Source of the DNA: Epiperipatus broadwayi
Taxonomy: Eukaryota > Onychophora > Udeonychophora > Euonychophora > Peripatidae
NCBI GenBank assembly: GCA_028023455.1
Contig: JAQFVV010006313.1
Span: 1,432,992 to 1,496,991 of the forward strand
DNA length: 64,000 nt
Direction: 5' to 3'
Below the pieces are notes generated by a model. That model did not search any database. It saw only the letters and a list, made by a program, of their open reading frames with translations, and had not been told where the DNA came from. Each line of letters starts with the position of its first letter. Position 1 is the first letter of the stretch. Positions 38,337-52,529 of the stretch are shown in pieces. Made by a program: the position numbers and the translations under genes.

Positions 38337-38790
38337 GTGTTTGTTAATTATTTTAATAAAAAAATAAAATTTAAAATATTATATTCAGAACTCCACCCAA
38401 TTCCAATAGTTGACAATAACTCTAAAGACCACATTGATCGACGCTCACCCCACACGTTGTCTCTATTTCCTGCCCTCAACCGGAGCCACGCTACATATTA
38501 TGGGGAAATGAAAGCCACAATTAATACCAGATTGCTCAACATCGTTACACATTCAACAGAGCTCAAACGAACAGCAACACATCCTCTGTATTTTTCGAAC
38601 ATAGTAAACAATCTGGGCACAACTTCATACCTGCCAACCCCATTATTTTATGTTCAGAGCCAAATGATTACAGGAGAAAAATAAAGGAGGCATTCTATAT
38701 TAATAGAGACATCCATGCCATTAACAGAAAGGACACATGCTTCGAGATCTCGAAAAAATGGGCTACGTAACAGTAGCTTATTTGAATATT
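38337..38790 (+). pseudogene. PLE-type ORF C-terminal fragment
   Basis: A less AT-rich stretch with two overlapping frames. The second reads EPNDYRRKIKEAFYINRDIH then AINRKDTCFEISKKW and a stop near 38769. The R-K-I-K-EA-x-x-I-N-R pattern is that of the region after GIY-YIG in PLE proteins. The first frame (38337-38684) covers the upstream part but shows no clear motif; a shift joins them near 38640. The paired RNA motif at 38825 follows within 60 bp of the stop, the same order as in the other PLE tails here. Confidence 0.5.
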
Positions 38791-38824
38791 TACATTTGCA
38801 TATATTTATTACACTTTTCATGAA

Positions 38825-38865
38825 GGCTATGAGTATGAGGCATGGTTCCTTGAAAACGTTCAGCC
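38825..38865 (+). ncRNA. Hammerhead-like paired motif, copy 1
   Basis: GGCU at 38825-38828 pairs with AGCC at 38862-38865. Inside are AUGAGUAUGA, a second stem GAGG/CCUU closed by CAUGGUU, then GAAAACGUUC. The order stem I, A/G-rich box, stem II, GAAA, stem I is that of a hammerhead, but the CUGAUGA box is not canonical. See copy 2 for compensatory changes. Confidence 0.45.
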
Positions 38866-39635
38866 GAAAATTTTTAATAGTAAGTTATATTTTCTCTAAT
38901 TAATAATTACAATTAAGTATTTTTTGTTTTTACATATAAGGAGAAATTAAAACCATATTTATTATATTAAATTAAAAAAAGGGACATGTAGTATTATTCA
39001 TTGGAAATTTAATTTCAATATTTTTTCTTCTTTTTCTAGATCATAGGTAGACTAATCAATGTTATACTTTTAAAGTTTAATCAATGTTTTATTTTCCACA
39101 CACTATTAGAAGAGAGACAGTGAACTTGTTTTTTGGATTGTTGTTGGACAGCAACTAGATTAAACTAGCAGTTTTTTTCTTTCTTTTTATTCAAAGAAAA
39201 GAAGTTTCATTTAAATGCTGCTGACCAAAGAATGAGAAGATAAGAAGATAAACTTGGGAATACCAATGTTACCTCCACTCTAGCTATAATTTGCCATTTT
39301 ATCAAGGCAATTCTGAGGCTGGAACAACAAAGATGAAGATAATATTGAACATCACAAAAAATGGCCATTTTGTTAATGGGATATTAGATTGCTTCCAAGT
39401 TTCTCTGGCATCAATTGACTCAGTACAGTCTTCAAATTCTTGGCTCCATAATGAAAGAGGAATGACTAAAGACTTTTTCTTTCATCTGCTTTCAAAAAAA
39501 GGGGGAGAAAGATAAGAAATGATCATATATTTCTTTCTCAGCACATTTAAAATGGGGGGGGGGGATAAAAGATCAAATTTGTCATTTTATTATAGATAGA
39601 TAGTAAATTATATAATTTTAAATCTTCTCATTCAC
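38866..39635. other. Unassigned stretch
   Basis: No supported gene. A 74-residue frame at 39291-39515 has no family resemblance. It includes a G9 run near 39554 and a short TAGATAGATAG near 39592. Confidence 0.4.
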
Positions 39636-39676
39636 CGCTATGAATATGAGGTAAAGGACCTCGAAAGCGCTTAGCG
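39636..39676 (+). ncRNA. Hammerhead-like paired motif, copy 2
   Basis: CGCUA at 39636-39640 pairs with UAGCG at 39672-39676. Between are UGAAUAUGA, stem II GAGGU (39648-39652)/ACCUC (39658-39662) with a five-base loop, then GAAAGCGCU. It aligns with copy 1 at 38825, and both stems keep pairing although their bases differ. It lies 70 bp before the GATA array. Confidence 0.45.
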
Positions 39677-39746
39677 CATTTTAATTCCTGTATTTTATTA
39701 TAGCTTCACATTCAAGCGTGACATACGCTTAATTGGTTTATAAATT

Positions 39747-41521
<1,775 letters not shown>

Positions 41522-41932
41522 TAAAAATAGAGAGTTTACATGTAGGACATTGATAACAGAAACAATTTCATAAGATGATTGAAATTTTATTTATTACTGT
41601 TGTCAGTAATACATTTTTTTACAAATACATCAGATTGTAAATGGGGGAATTAATTTTCTTTATATGCATTGACAATACAATTGAGAGGTTAAAGAATCAT
41701 AAACATTTGTTTGTATTTATAAGATTAAAGTTTTCTTAGTAAACAATTTCCATGATTGATCAAATTAATGTAGATTACTCTTTTAAGATTTAATAGTGTT
41801 AACCAGCTCCATCATCAGATTTTTTGAGTTTTCTTTGTCTCACCTGTCAACATAAAATATATGATAAAATGATTATTGCATATCAGAAATTAATAAATTT
41901 GACTTTATTTGATAGATATTATTGTTTAATAC
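41522..41932. other. Unassigned AT-rich stretch
   Basis: No supported feature between the GATA array and the repeat C copy. Confidence 0.4.
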
Positions 41933-42335
41933 TGAAATAAATTTTAAATGTTCATATTTTGTTTCTGTAAATATTAAAAAAATGAGATCACAAATAAAAG
42001 AAAGACTTTAGAAAGATTATTTTCAGTTTACAAAATCAACAAAATCTTCTTTATTTCTGATTATTTTTAAAAACTTTAATCAATAATTATTTATTTTTCT
42101 TATATCTAATGAATTATGCTTTAAAAGTGTACAATTTTTAAATATTTATTGCAAAATTGTGATATTTTCTTTACTCATAAATAAAGTAGCTTGTTTATAA
42201 TAGAGCTAGAATTTTCTATTTTGCTTCAGGCCATATTCATGTTAGCTGCTAATATAACATATTTTTGAAAATAAAGTATTTTAAGTCAAAATAAGTTATT
42301 AATAAATATATTTCTTGATATCTAATAATTATAGT
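41933..42335. repeat. Repeat family C, copy without SINE
   Basis: Collinear with 52530-53070: TACTGAAATAAATTTTAAAT, TTCAGTTTACAAAATCAACA, CAGGCCATATTCATGTTAGC and TTCTTGATATCTAATAA occur in the same order. At the place where the other copy carries a SINE this one reads GCTGCTAATATAACATATTT, an uninterrupted (empty) site. Confidence 0.8.
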
Positions 42336-44377
42336 GCAAATTATTTTAAAAAAAATCTAAAACCGCAATAAATTTGCAAATAAGCAGGTATTTGTGTTAT
42401 TGAAAACAACAATGTTGTAAAATACCAGATGTTTTACAGCCTTGGCAACAGAGAATGGTTCAAACATGTCAAAGTCAGGCTTATATCTATTGTTAGAGCA
42501 GGAATTTTGAATTTCATGCTTTTTTCGCAGAAATTTCAAGCAAAAAATTTATTATAATAAGATATACTATTTTAAATGCATTTTAACACATAATACTTAC
42601 AAAAAAATTCACCAGGAGGGGAATTGGCAAAAAGATGTTTTTCTGCCATCTGACATATAAATGGGTTAAAGAATATAACTGAAGTGATGTGTTAATAGCT
42701 ATGTTTTAGATTACAGACTGAATATTTTATTACATTCCTAACACAAGAATGTGAATCTCTTATATTAACAAGAGATATAAATAACCCTCAATTCTTTGAA
42801 ACATATACATGCATGCTTAGCTTGAGGATATTTTCATAACAGACCAACAGTGGAGATTTATTATGAATAAAGTGGGCTATTGCTAAAGTTAAATACTTAT
42901 TTAAAGAATATTAAGATTTAGGAAAAAAAGTATTGATTTGATTAATCAGATGGAAACATGTATACATAAAAATTGATTAGTTTGTAAATTATTAATATAA
43001 ATTATGATAATTATTTCTGCCTAATCTTGTTAAATTTTCAGTATTTGAATATATATAATAATTTTCTAAGTCATTAGATCTATATATGTCAATATTTTGA
43101 ATAAAAAAATACAGGATGCCTTATTAATATATATGTATATATTTAAGCATGTTTAATATTTTTCTCTTAATTAAAATAAACTTTATTTTGATTTTTTTTT
43201 TTTAAATTGGACTTAATATTTTTTTTGAAGATAAGATTACATTTGCTATTTTAATATATTTGGTCACTTAAATGTTATTTACCTGTTTTATCTAGAATAC
43301 CCTAAGATATATAAAGTGGTAATATCATAGTTTCTTACAATAATAATTTATCTGTAGCACAATAAAATACCCTTTGGCTCCAAAATAAATTCAAAAATAA
43401 AATAATATTGTCATCACAGCCTTAGAATATACACAATGTTCCTGCTCTTGAATTTGACTAATAATTCAGTATACAGTTTATATAAACAATGATCTATAAA
43501 ACTGGCCCTCTGATTTGAATAATATAATTAAGAGAGGTTTTATCTCTCCCATATAAAGGTATATAATATTTTATCATTGGAATTAGATAATCAAAGATGA
43601 TAGACATTTAACTGCATATATTATTGTATAAATTGGCATGCGTATTAAGTTTTGCGTATAGCTTATTTCCTATGCCAATCAATAACCATTTATTGTTGTA
43701 TAGTAAGATTAATTGAACTTCCAGGACATATTTCTTTTAAAACATATTATTAAATAATTTGGCATCATAACCAAGCCATCATGTACACTTTTATTGTTAT
43801 ATAATTTGCCTTCCCAATCTATGGGACATAAAGAGTTATCTTCCCAAAACATACCATTATAATATATCTATATATATGCATTTTATAATTGTCAAATGTT
43901 CTTTCAGACTTTTGTTATGTATATGAAAAAGAAAGAGATGATCTATACACTTTAAATATGAGTTGGAATATAGTTGTCATATTTATTACGAACAAAAATT
44001 TTGGTTAGCATCATAATAATTTTTCAAATATTTGCATCAGTCAGAAGTGACTGAAAGGGTTAGGGAAGATGTTATAATGTTAAAAAAGCTTAGTGAATTT
44101 AAAATAAATAAAATACAGCATAATTATAATATATAGGCAGTAATCATAACAATATTTTTAAACAACATTTTGCGCTCAGAATGTTTGTTTTTTTTTCATT
44201 AAATCATTTTCAGCCAAATGTAAATACTCACTCTTAATTATTTCTTTCATAAATTACAAAAAAAGAAAGATAATTCATTCTATCTATAAAATAGAATCGC
44301 GATGAAACTTATTACATATATATATATGTATAAGAATTAAATCAATCGTATAACTCTAGCTGAAAATTCAAATAAAG
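42336..44377. other. Unassigned AT-rich stretch
   Basis: No supported gene, TIR or RNA on either strand. The minus-strand 60-residue frame at 42357-42539 has no family resemblance. Confidence 0.4.
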
Positions 44378-44522
44378 TAAATTACCTACTTCTTAACGAT
44401 CTATAAAATTCAGTAGCGCTACCTGTGAAATAAAACCAAAGTTTAATAAAACGGACTTAGCGTTTGTTTCACAGGTAGCAATTCCTGAAATTTATGTATT
44501 CGCTAAGAAGTGTTAATTTAAT
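44378..44522. mobile_element. Small foldback element
   Basis: Inverted repeat, arms about 44378-44440 and 44462-44522. Shared blocks are CTACCTGTGAAA, AATTCAG-type and ACTTCTTANCGA. No coding content; likely a small MITE. Confidence 0.6.
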
Positions 44523-44812
44523 ATATATATACTAAGATTTAATTCATTTGTTTTAAATAAGCAATAAATAGTTTTCAAAAATAGATGTTTACTCTTTTCC
44601 TTTTAAAAAGCAAATGAAAATAATCACATTTTATTAAAGTCCGGCAATTATTCTTAGTAAATCTTATTCGTGTACACATTTGCCTGTTGTTCAAATTTTA
44701 TGGGTAGTACAAGTCATTCAGTGAAATTACTTGTAGGTGCTGAAAATATATTTTGTCTCAATTTAGTACAAATGTTTTTTTCAATTTCAACAATAACCCA
44801 CTACTTAATATC

Positions 44813-45263
44813 TTCTACAACAGGGGTGGCCAACTTTTGTGTTCATAAGATCTACTTTTTATTTTAAAAATGTTTTACGATCGACTTGTTATCAACGGCG
44901 AACGATTTGTCATAGGCGAAGTCCAAGTGGAGGGAGGTGTGAAATACGTACCATTTTTATATATCTACCTAGTAAAAAATAACAATTATTTAACGGGCCA
45001 AAAAACTCATGTCATTTATTAATTCAAATTAGCTACATTAAATCAAGATTAAAAATATTTTCAATAATGATACGACTTAGTGGACTTCACCTATCTAGAA
45101 ATGAAACAAAAAATTAGAACAAAAACAAAAATAACAAAAAAAAAAACTTGAAAATCTTGACTTAATTTGTTTCACTCATTACTCGATAGCTTTTGCCAGA
45201 TTGACCTCGCGATCGATCGACCGGTGGATCACGATCAACTTGTTTGACACCCCTGTTCTACAA
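44813..45263. mobile_element. hAT-type MITE with exact 8-bp TSD
   Basis: The body, 44821-45255 (435 bp), begins CAGGGGTGGCCAACTTTTG and ends with the complement of CAGGGGTGTCAAACAAGTTG. TTCTACAA flanks it at 44813-44820 and 45256-45263 as an exact 8-bp TSD. CAGGGGTG ends and 8-bp TSDs are typical of hAT. Subterminal GATC-rich segments (GATCGATCGACC) are less AT-rich than the surroundings. No transposase. Confidence 0.88.
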
Positions 45264-45806
45264 CACTTCTTAATTACCAAATAAGAGAGAAGGCATTTCT
45301 CAGCAAAATTTCTAGATACCAGATAACAAGTTTATTAGTAAATTATATTCTTGGTGTATATCTTATTAAGAATAGGAACTTTTTTTTCCCCCAATAGTTT
45401 ATTCTGATTAGCAATACTGGCTATAAACATCATTATAAAATAAACGTTTTGTACTTGTTTAAATGCTAAATTCAATCTCCATGTTTCATTTGAACAATGC
45501 TTAACTCACAAAATGTATGATAAGTAAATACTCTTCATTTTAATAATAGTTTGACAGTTTATAATAGCATTTTATTGGTAAATACATGTTGATATATTTA
45601 TATCATCTAGTTGAATTTTTAAAGGTTTTTAGATAAATTCACTTTATTTATAATTTTCAAATATAATCAAGTGTTAGTAGAATGTTCGTTTTATACTATC
45701 TTATATATTATTACTAAATCTTTAGTATAAAGTTTAATTTTTACATAAAATATTTAACAGTTAAACTAAACGATAGAAATAGTTTAACATAAGTTAAGAC
45801 TACATT
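45264..45806. other. Unassigned AT-rich stretch
   Basis: Spacer between the hAT MITE and the autonomous hAT element; nothing recognised. Confidence 0.4.
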
Positions 45807-47015
45807 GGTACTGCCAGGGCCAGCGGAAGCGGGCATGCAACGCATGCTAGGCATGCGGGCGCTGGCAGAAGGAGGCGCCTGGCGCCATCACTGAGAGATT
45901 AGCATCTGAAAAAGAAGGCGCCATCCCTGAGAAATTAAAACTCTACTAACAAAAATACTCACATTTGAAGAATATTATTCTCAAATGTTTATTTACAAAA
46001 ATTATTGAGAGTAGATTATTGAAAATCATATGAAGTCATATTATATCTTATTAAATGACACACACAAGCAGGCCTGCACACAAGCTCTGCTTAATATTAA
46101 AAATATAAAACAATCAAATCTATTATTTATCATGAACAATAAACTAAACATAAAGTTTATTATATTACAAATTTCATATTGTAATGTTTATATATATATA
46201 GTACTGCTTATAGTAAACTATAAGTAACTTTCTGCTAGCAAATATATAAATAAACACACACTAAAAGTATTATAAATTAGAACTTATGTATGTATATGCG
46301 TATATATATATTAGATCATGTACATAATTTTGAAATCGTAAGAAACGATTATAATATTGCAAAATAAAACTTTTCTAATTTTTTATTTAAATAATAATTT
46401 GATATAAATATTCGAACGTGTATGTAATATATATTATAGGTATAATTCCAGTAAACTTAATATAATTTTCAGTTTACTTTTTATTTTATATATTTTAATC
46501 GTTGTCAAAGTCTATTTTTTCTGCATACTAATTAGGTTTGCAAATTAATTACATACGTTTGCTTATGATGTTTATCGCTAATTTTAAAATCTTAGTAAGA
46601 ACTTGTAAACAATAATTATAATCCCAGGAAATTTTCTATTGAAATCGCAAATCAGGCCTGGCAGGCCACCTGTGTTAATTAGAAAAATATATGATAACAA
46701 AAGAAAATCTTGCCAATGGTAAAACTAAAATGTTCAATCAAGCGTAAAAAACTGGACACTTGAGTTATTTTAAAACCTGACCATTTTTAATGTCAATGGC
46801 TGAATATTTCCAATTTATTAGCTGCCTTTTTTAGGTAAACAAGTTAAACAACTTCTTCCCCTCTGCGTATAGAGTTTTGTATTTTGGCGCAAGAAGTAAT
46901 TTGTGTTGGACATCTAAATTAGCGATATATAATCTTAAGTATTAAGATACATGATGTAAATATATAAATTAGAGTCCGTATTTATTTATTTATTACATTT
47001 GAAAATTATTTTAAA

Positions 47016-49521
47016 GTGGCGTTCATGAGTAAAAGTAATATGGAATCAAAAACTAAGAAAAAACTATCCGGTGCACAAAATCGTAAACGCCAAGCTGAAA
47101 AAATAGCAAACATTAAAAAACAAAGTGGATCACTTAATAAATATCTTAAAATATCAACTGCTTCTGAAACAGCTTATACTCAACAAGAACCAGAACCGTG
47201 CACATCATCTAGTTCACAGGGAACTGTTGAAAATATTGAACAAGATTTTAGTAAGAAACAGTTAAGTGACAACAAAGTCATTGTGCCAATATCATATCAA
47301 ATGTGTACAAATTTAGAAGATCCAGCTGAATGGAATAAAATCAATGACAAACTACGTGTTATTTTAGTAGAAATGGGGCCTGTTCAAAAGAAAGATATTA
47401 TATATCTGAACGATGTACATGGCCGTAAATTTTCTGATGTATATTATAATAGAAAAATGGAAAACGGAGAAGTAGTTTTTCGAAAATGGCTTATTTATTC
47501 CGAAATTTTGAACTCAGTGTTTTGCTTTTGTTGCAAAGTTTTTGGATCTACTGAATCTAGCCTCATAGAAGGATACAATAATTGGAGAAATTTAAGTACA
47601 ACTTTACACAGACATGAAACTAGTATGGCTCACATGAAAAGTTTATTGAATTGGAATGAACTTGAGAAAAGATTAAAAAACAAAATTACTATTGATTGTC
47701 AATCTCAAAATTTATATGAAATGGAAAAGAAACATTGGAGGAGTGTTTTGGAACGGCTGATTGAAATTATCAAATTCCTTGGTAGTCAAAATTTAGCATT
47801 TCGCAGATCATCTGATAAATTATACGAAAAAAATAACGGAAATTTTTTAAAATTAATTGAATTATTTGCGAAGTTTGATCCCGTTATGGAAAATCATGTT
47901 GAGAGGGCCCTAGATCAAAACAATAGAGTACATTATTTGAGCAAAGATAGCCAAAATGAATTATTGGAAATTTTAAGTACAGCAATTAGGGAAACAATTT
48001 TATTATCAATAAAGAAATCCAAATATTATTCTATTATTTTAGATTGTACACCAGATGCAAGTAAAACTGAACAAATGACCATAATTATTTGCTTCGTTTT
48101 TTGTAATAATGGAACGATTAAAATTAGAGAAAACTTTTTAGGTTTCATAGATATAACAGATTCCACTGGACGAGGTTTATGTACAACAATAATTGAACAA
48201 CTGGAAAAATGGAAGATTCCCATTGAAGACATGCGTGGTCAAGGGTATGATAATGGGGCCAACATGAAAGGCAAAAAGGCTGGACTTCAAAATTTGATTT
48301 TAACCAAAAACCCTCGTGCATTTTACGTACCATGTGCTGCTCATTCTTTAAACTTAATCATAAACGATGCCGCCAAAGTCAATGTAGATACAATTGGTTT
48401 TTTTGCAATTGTTCAAAAAATATACAATTTTTTTTTCATCATCTTATAAACGGTGGTCAATCCTTTAATAATTTATTAAAACTTTAACTCTAAAACAACC
48501 ATCAGAAACACGATGGGAAAGCAGAATTGATGCAATCCGGCCTCTACGGTATCAGTTGGGTGAAATTTATGATGCACTCTATGAAATAATGAACAACGAA
48601 TCTTTTAATAGAGAAATTCAACATGAAGCTCAATCACTCTGCACTAACCTTAAGGATTACAAATTTATTTGTTCTTTAATAATTTGGCATGATATATTAA
48701 ATAGAATAAATCCTGTCAGTAAAATGCTCCAAAATGTAAATATGAATGCTTCACTTGCTTTAGAATCGATCGCAAATCTAAATAAATTTTTACGAGAATA
48801 TCGATCAGATTCAAATTTCAAAAACATTCTCAAAATTGCAGATGAACTTAGTGAAGAGGTTGATGGAGAGAAAGAATTTAAAACTGCCAAAGAAGTTCGA
48901 CAATGGAAAAAAACTCGTCAATTTGATTACGAGCATCAGGACGAAACACCTCAAATACCTGAAGAAAAATTTAAAATAAACATGTTTTTTACACTTTTAG
49001 ATGTAGCGATTAATTCTTTAACAGAACGCTTTGAACTCCTCGAAGCATGTTATAATAATTTCAGTTTTCTATATAAAATATCAGAAATTAATAAGAGCGA
49101 GTTACAAGCAAAATGCAAAGATTTAGAAAATATTTTGAAATTTGATAACAGTAAAGATATTAATGCTACAGATTTATTCGACGAATTATGTGCTTTTCGA
49201 GATATTTTTCAAAAGGATTTTTTAAATTCTCAAAACCCTTTCGAAACACTTAATTTTATAGTTTCTAATAATTTATCTATGCCAAACTTATCAATAGCTT
49301 TAAGAATATTATTAACATTACCTGTTAGTGTTGCAAGTGGTGAACGTTCTTTTTCTAAGTTAAAATTAATTAAAACTTACTTGAGAACAACTATGTCACA
49401 AAAACAGCTTGTTAATTTGGCATTAATTGCTATTGAAAATGATATTTGTGCAGAACTGGAAATAAATACAATCATATCAAGGTTTATTAATATGAAGTCA
49501 AGGAGTATAAAATTATTATAA
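47016..49521 (+). pseudogene. hAT transposase (ZMYM1-like), one shift and two stops
   Basis: The N-terminal part (47016-48449) has a TTF/BED-like zinc-binding region: CFCCKVF near residue 170, then GYNNWRNLSTTLHRHETSMAH. A DUF4371-type RNase H region follows with IILDCTPDAS (first catalytic Asp), GQGYDNGANMKG (second Asp) and FYVPCAAHSLNLI. The frame slips in a T run at about 48428-48436, and the shifted frame then meets TAA TAA before reading through TLKQPSETRWESRIDAI into the second part (48556-49521). That part ends with the hATC dimerisation region, LPVSVASGERSFSKLKLIK and QLVNLALIAIE. Apart from these lesions the protein is full length. Proteins of this type are usually called zinc finger MYM-type protein 1-like. 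Confidence 0.9.
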
Positions 49522-49658
49522 TTATAACATGTTTTGTAATGCATTTACTTTTTTTAACTGTATTTTCTTTTTTTTAATATTAAAAATTATTTATTTACAT
49601 TGCCTTGTTTGATTCCCTTAGAAGGATTTTGTACACTAATATTTATAACATGTAGGTG

Positions 49659-50334
49659 GTATACATTAAAGTGACCAGATTTTAACATTGGTAAAACGGG
49701 ACACCATTGACCGGGGGGGGGGGATTAAAAATTTGGTTTATATGGAGCGTTTATATAGATATAGCGTACATTAATAATAATAAATTAAATATGTATGTTT
49801 GTAATATTATCTTTTTTTAAAATTATTTCATTTATAAATTGTAAATTTATTATTAAATTTGCTAATATTTGCATAAATTTAGAGGTTAGAAAAATTAGCA
49901 AAAATTTTAAAAATAATGGGTTTGTTAAAAACAGACAGTGACGCAAATAATAAATATGAAATTTAAAAAAAAAAAAAATATTTGAGATTAAAATATGTAA
50001 ATGTTTTTCGAAAATTATTTTAAACATTTAAATATTTTAATCTCAAACATTATTTTTTTTAAATTTATTATATATATATATATTTGAATTACTCTGTCTA
50101 TTTTTAACAAACACATTATTTTTAAAATTTCTGCAAATTTTTCTAACATCTAAATTTGCCGTGTTAAATTATATATTATTTCATACAAACCGTTTGTATG
50201 AAATAATATATAATTTAACAATCAATTTTATGCTATTTTTGATATCAAAAATAGCATTACATCGTGCATTCTTTCTAAAAATCATGACTTTTTTAAAACA
50301 CCACGGGACACGGTCGGGTCACCTTAGTAAACAT
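49659..50334. mobile_element. Nested hAT-like MITE with multiple hairpins
   Basis: The body, 49667-50326 (660 bp), has ends TAAAGTGACCAGAT and the complement of TAAGGTGACCCGAC. Flanks GTATACAT and GTAAACAT form an 8-bp TSD with one mismatch. Inside are a long palindrome (arms about 49870-50005 and 50015-50160), a perfect hairpin at 50164-50219 around ACAAACCGTTTGT, and TGCTATTTTTGATATCAAAA closing a third. A G10 run lies at 49714. It is inserted downstream of the transposase of the larger hAT. Confidence 0.8.
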
Positions 50335-50407
50335 ACATATTGACAGGGGCGCCAAAATCAAATTTGCATGCGGGCGCCTAGTACCCAGCGCCGGCCCTGG
50401 GTACTGC

Positions 50408-51125
50408 CAAATATTCTAAAAAAAACATTGTGCCTGTTTTTTTTTTTTTTTTAATGTAATATATCAGTAAATAAATGTCTTATGAACTAAATATTTTCCT
50501 AATAACAGATTGTCATCTCTTTTAGCAAAGACTTTATGATCGGTCTGACTTCGATCTAAAAGTAAGTGGAACAAATATGAAATTTCATAAATGCCTTAGC
50601 ATTATACAGTAAGTTGATCATTGGGTTAAAAATGCTTCCTTACTCTTTTTTAATACTATAATCATAGTTTTGATTTTTTTTTTACCTTAAAAATATTAAA
50701 AGCTGTCAGTAACCCCTTTTATATAAAATAAACCAAAAGTTAAAAAAATTAGGAATTAAGATGATTTTCCTTTATATAAAAAAAATATCAATGACAAAAT
50801 TCGTAATGTTTTAAAAAAAATAATATCAGCACTGTTTATACATTTTTTTTAAAATATATATATATAATGAAGTATTTTTACATTACAAAATAAAATTGTA
50901 AGGCAGTCCAATATCTTAACAACAACAAAAAAAAACACGACATTTTTGATAATAGAAAAGAATTTAATTCATCAGTCATTTGGCATATATTAAATTAATA
51001 AAATAATGTTTATTAATTTTAATAAACAATAAATTACTATGTACATTAATGAAAATGTCAGAAAAGTCTTAAGATAATCTATGGTCATTTTTAAAGGGCA
51101 CAACAATAAGAATAAAAAGCTTAAA
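50408..51125. other. Unassigned AT-rich stretch
   Basis: T18-type homopolymers and A/T text; no supported gene. Confidence 0.4.
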
Positions 51126-51127
51126 GA

Positions 51128-51128
51128 A

Positions 51129-51209
<81 letters not shown>
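51128..51209. repeat. (AAT)n(GAT)n compound microsatellite
   Basis: About nine AAT units pass directly into about seventeen GAT units. Confidence 0.96.
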
Positions 51210-51210
<1 letters not shown>

Positions 51211-51957
51211 ATGAATAAATCAACAACTCTGTTCCAAATGTAATTACCCAATAAGTATATAAATATTACATAGAGTAAAAAAAATAAATACTAATTCACT
51301 AGCACTTTCAGTACTGTATACCAAATTCATATTATATAGAGTAAGACTAAAGTCAAGTACAGTATTTAAAAAAATGAAATTAAATAGATATAATTTTTTT
51401 AAAAAAGCTCTGATCAACAAATAATTTTGTTAGTGAAAAAAAAATAGACTCCTTTTAAGTTTTTTTTCTATAAAACTGTTTTATTTAATACCAAATATGT
51501 TTAATGGTAATAATAAAATTACTGTGTTCTAAAAACGTATTGTAAATGATGTCAAATGTCAAAATGATGCTGGTTTTTTTTTTTTTTTTGGGGGGGGAAT
51601 GCAAATGACATTGTTCACTCAAAATTCATTTGTAATAATTAGGCATTTAAAACCTATAATTTCTGAAAATTTCATATGATGCAGTAACATTATGTATGGG
51701 TCAAAGTCAGGAATGTAAAACAATTTTTAATTAAATTCAGCATGATTCAGTTTGTTAATCAGCCACATTCACTTGATCCTCTCCATGTAACTTCTTTTTA
51801 ATTTCTTCAATAAAAAAATATCTTTTTTTTTTTTTCTTTTTGCTTAGAAGTGGTGAAGAAAAAATGGGTGGATATGATAAAAGGCTTGCAAGTATTTCTA
51901 GACTACATCAAAAAGTGAAAAAGATGTTTAAATTGGTTCATTGTATTAAATAGAGTA
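51210..51957. other. Unassigned AT-rich stretch
   Basis: Contains T16G8 near 51575 and T13 near 51825. No gene supported. Confidence 0.4.
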
Positions 51958-52529
51958 TACACCTGGGTCTTGTTTTATGCAATCGATAGGTTTCACAGAA
52001 AACCTGCATTAAAAAAAATTGCACAAGACTAGTCTTAACTTACCTTGAAAAATGAGGGATAGGGTCTGTAATTTTCAGAATTCGCATAAAAGCAAAGCAA
52101 CAAGAAAAGAATTATTTTATAATTCGCATTAAAAAAATAAGGAAATAAAGTATGACTAATAAAAAATATCAAATATTTAAAAAAAATTGGTACAAGACAA
52201 ACTTTTTTTACTTTTTTTTATTAACTACAGTATTTAATTTGACATTTTTTCATATGTATTTTAATCATTATCATTATTTTCGAGTGTGCCATTTGTTTGT
52301 AAACTGGTAAGAAATTAGATTTGTCGATGTGATGTGATGTAGCTTCTTCTTGAATGAAGTCAAGAATCTCTCAGCAATTATGCCCAGAAAAACTTGTTAG
52401 CCACTTTATTTTCCATTCCCCACTCTAATTTTTACCATATTCTGCTCCTTCCCATTTACACAACTAGTGCCAATTTCAGTCTTGTGCTGTGTTAATGGTT
52501 TTCTGTTGACAACTGATTTTTACTACTGA

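Larger units (their letters stand above)
45807..50407 (+). mobile_element. hAT transposon, complete ends, exact TSD
   Basis: The body, 45815-50399 (4,585 bp), starts CAGGGCCAGCGG and ends with the complement of CAGGGCCGGCGC. GGTACTGC occurs at 45807-45814 and 50400-50407 as a perfect 8-bp TSD. GGCGCC-rich subterminal blocks lie at both ends (45850-45925 and 50345-50395). It carries a ZMYM1-like transposase and a nested MITE near its 3' end. The intact TSD dates insertion as fairly recent. Confidence 0.93.
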
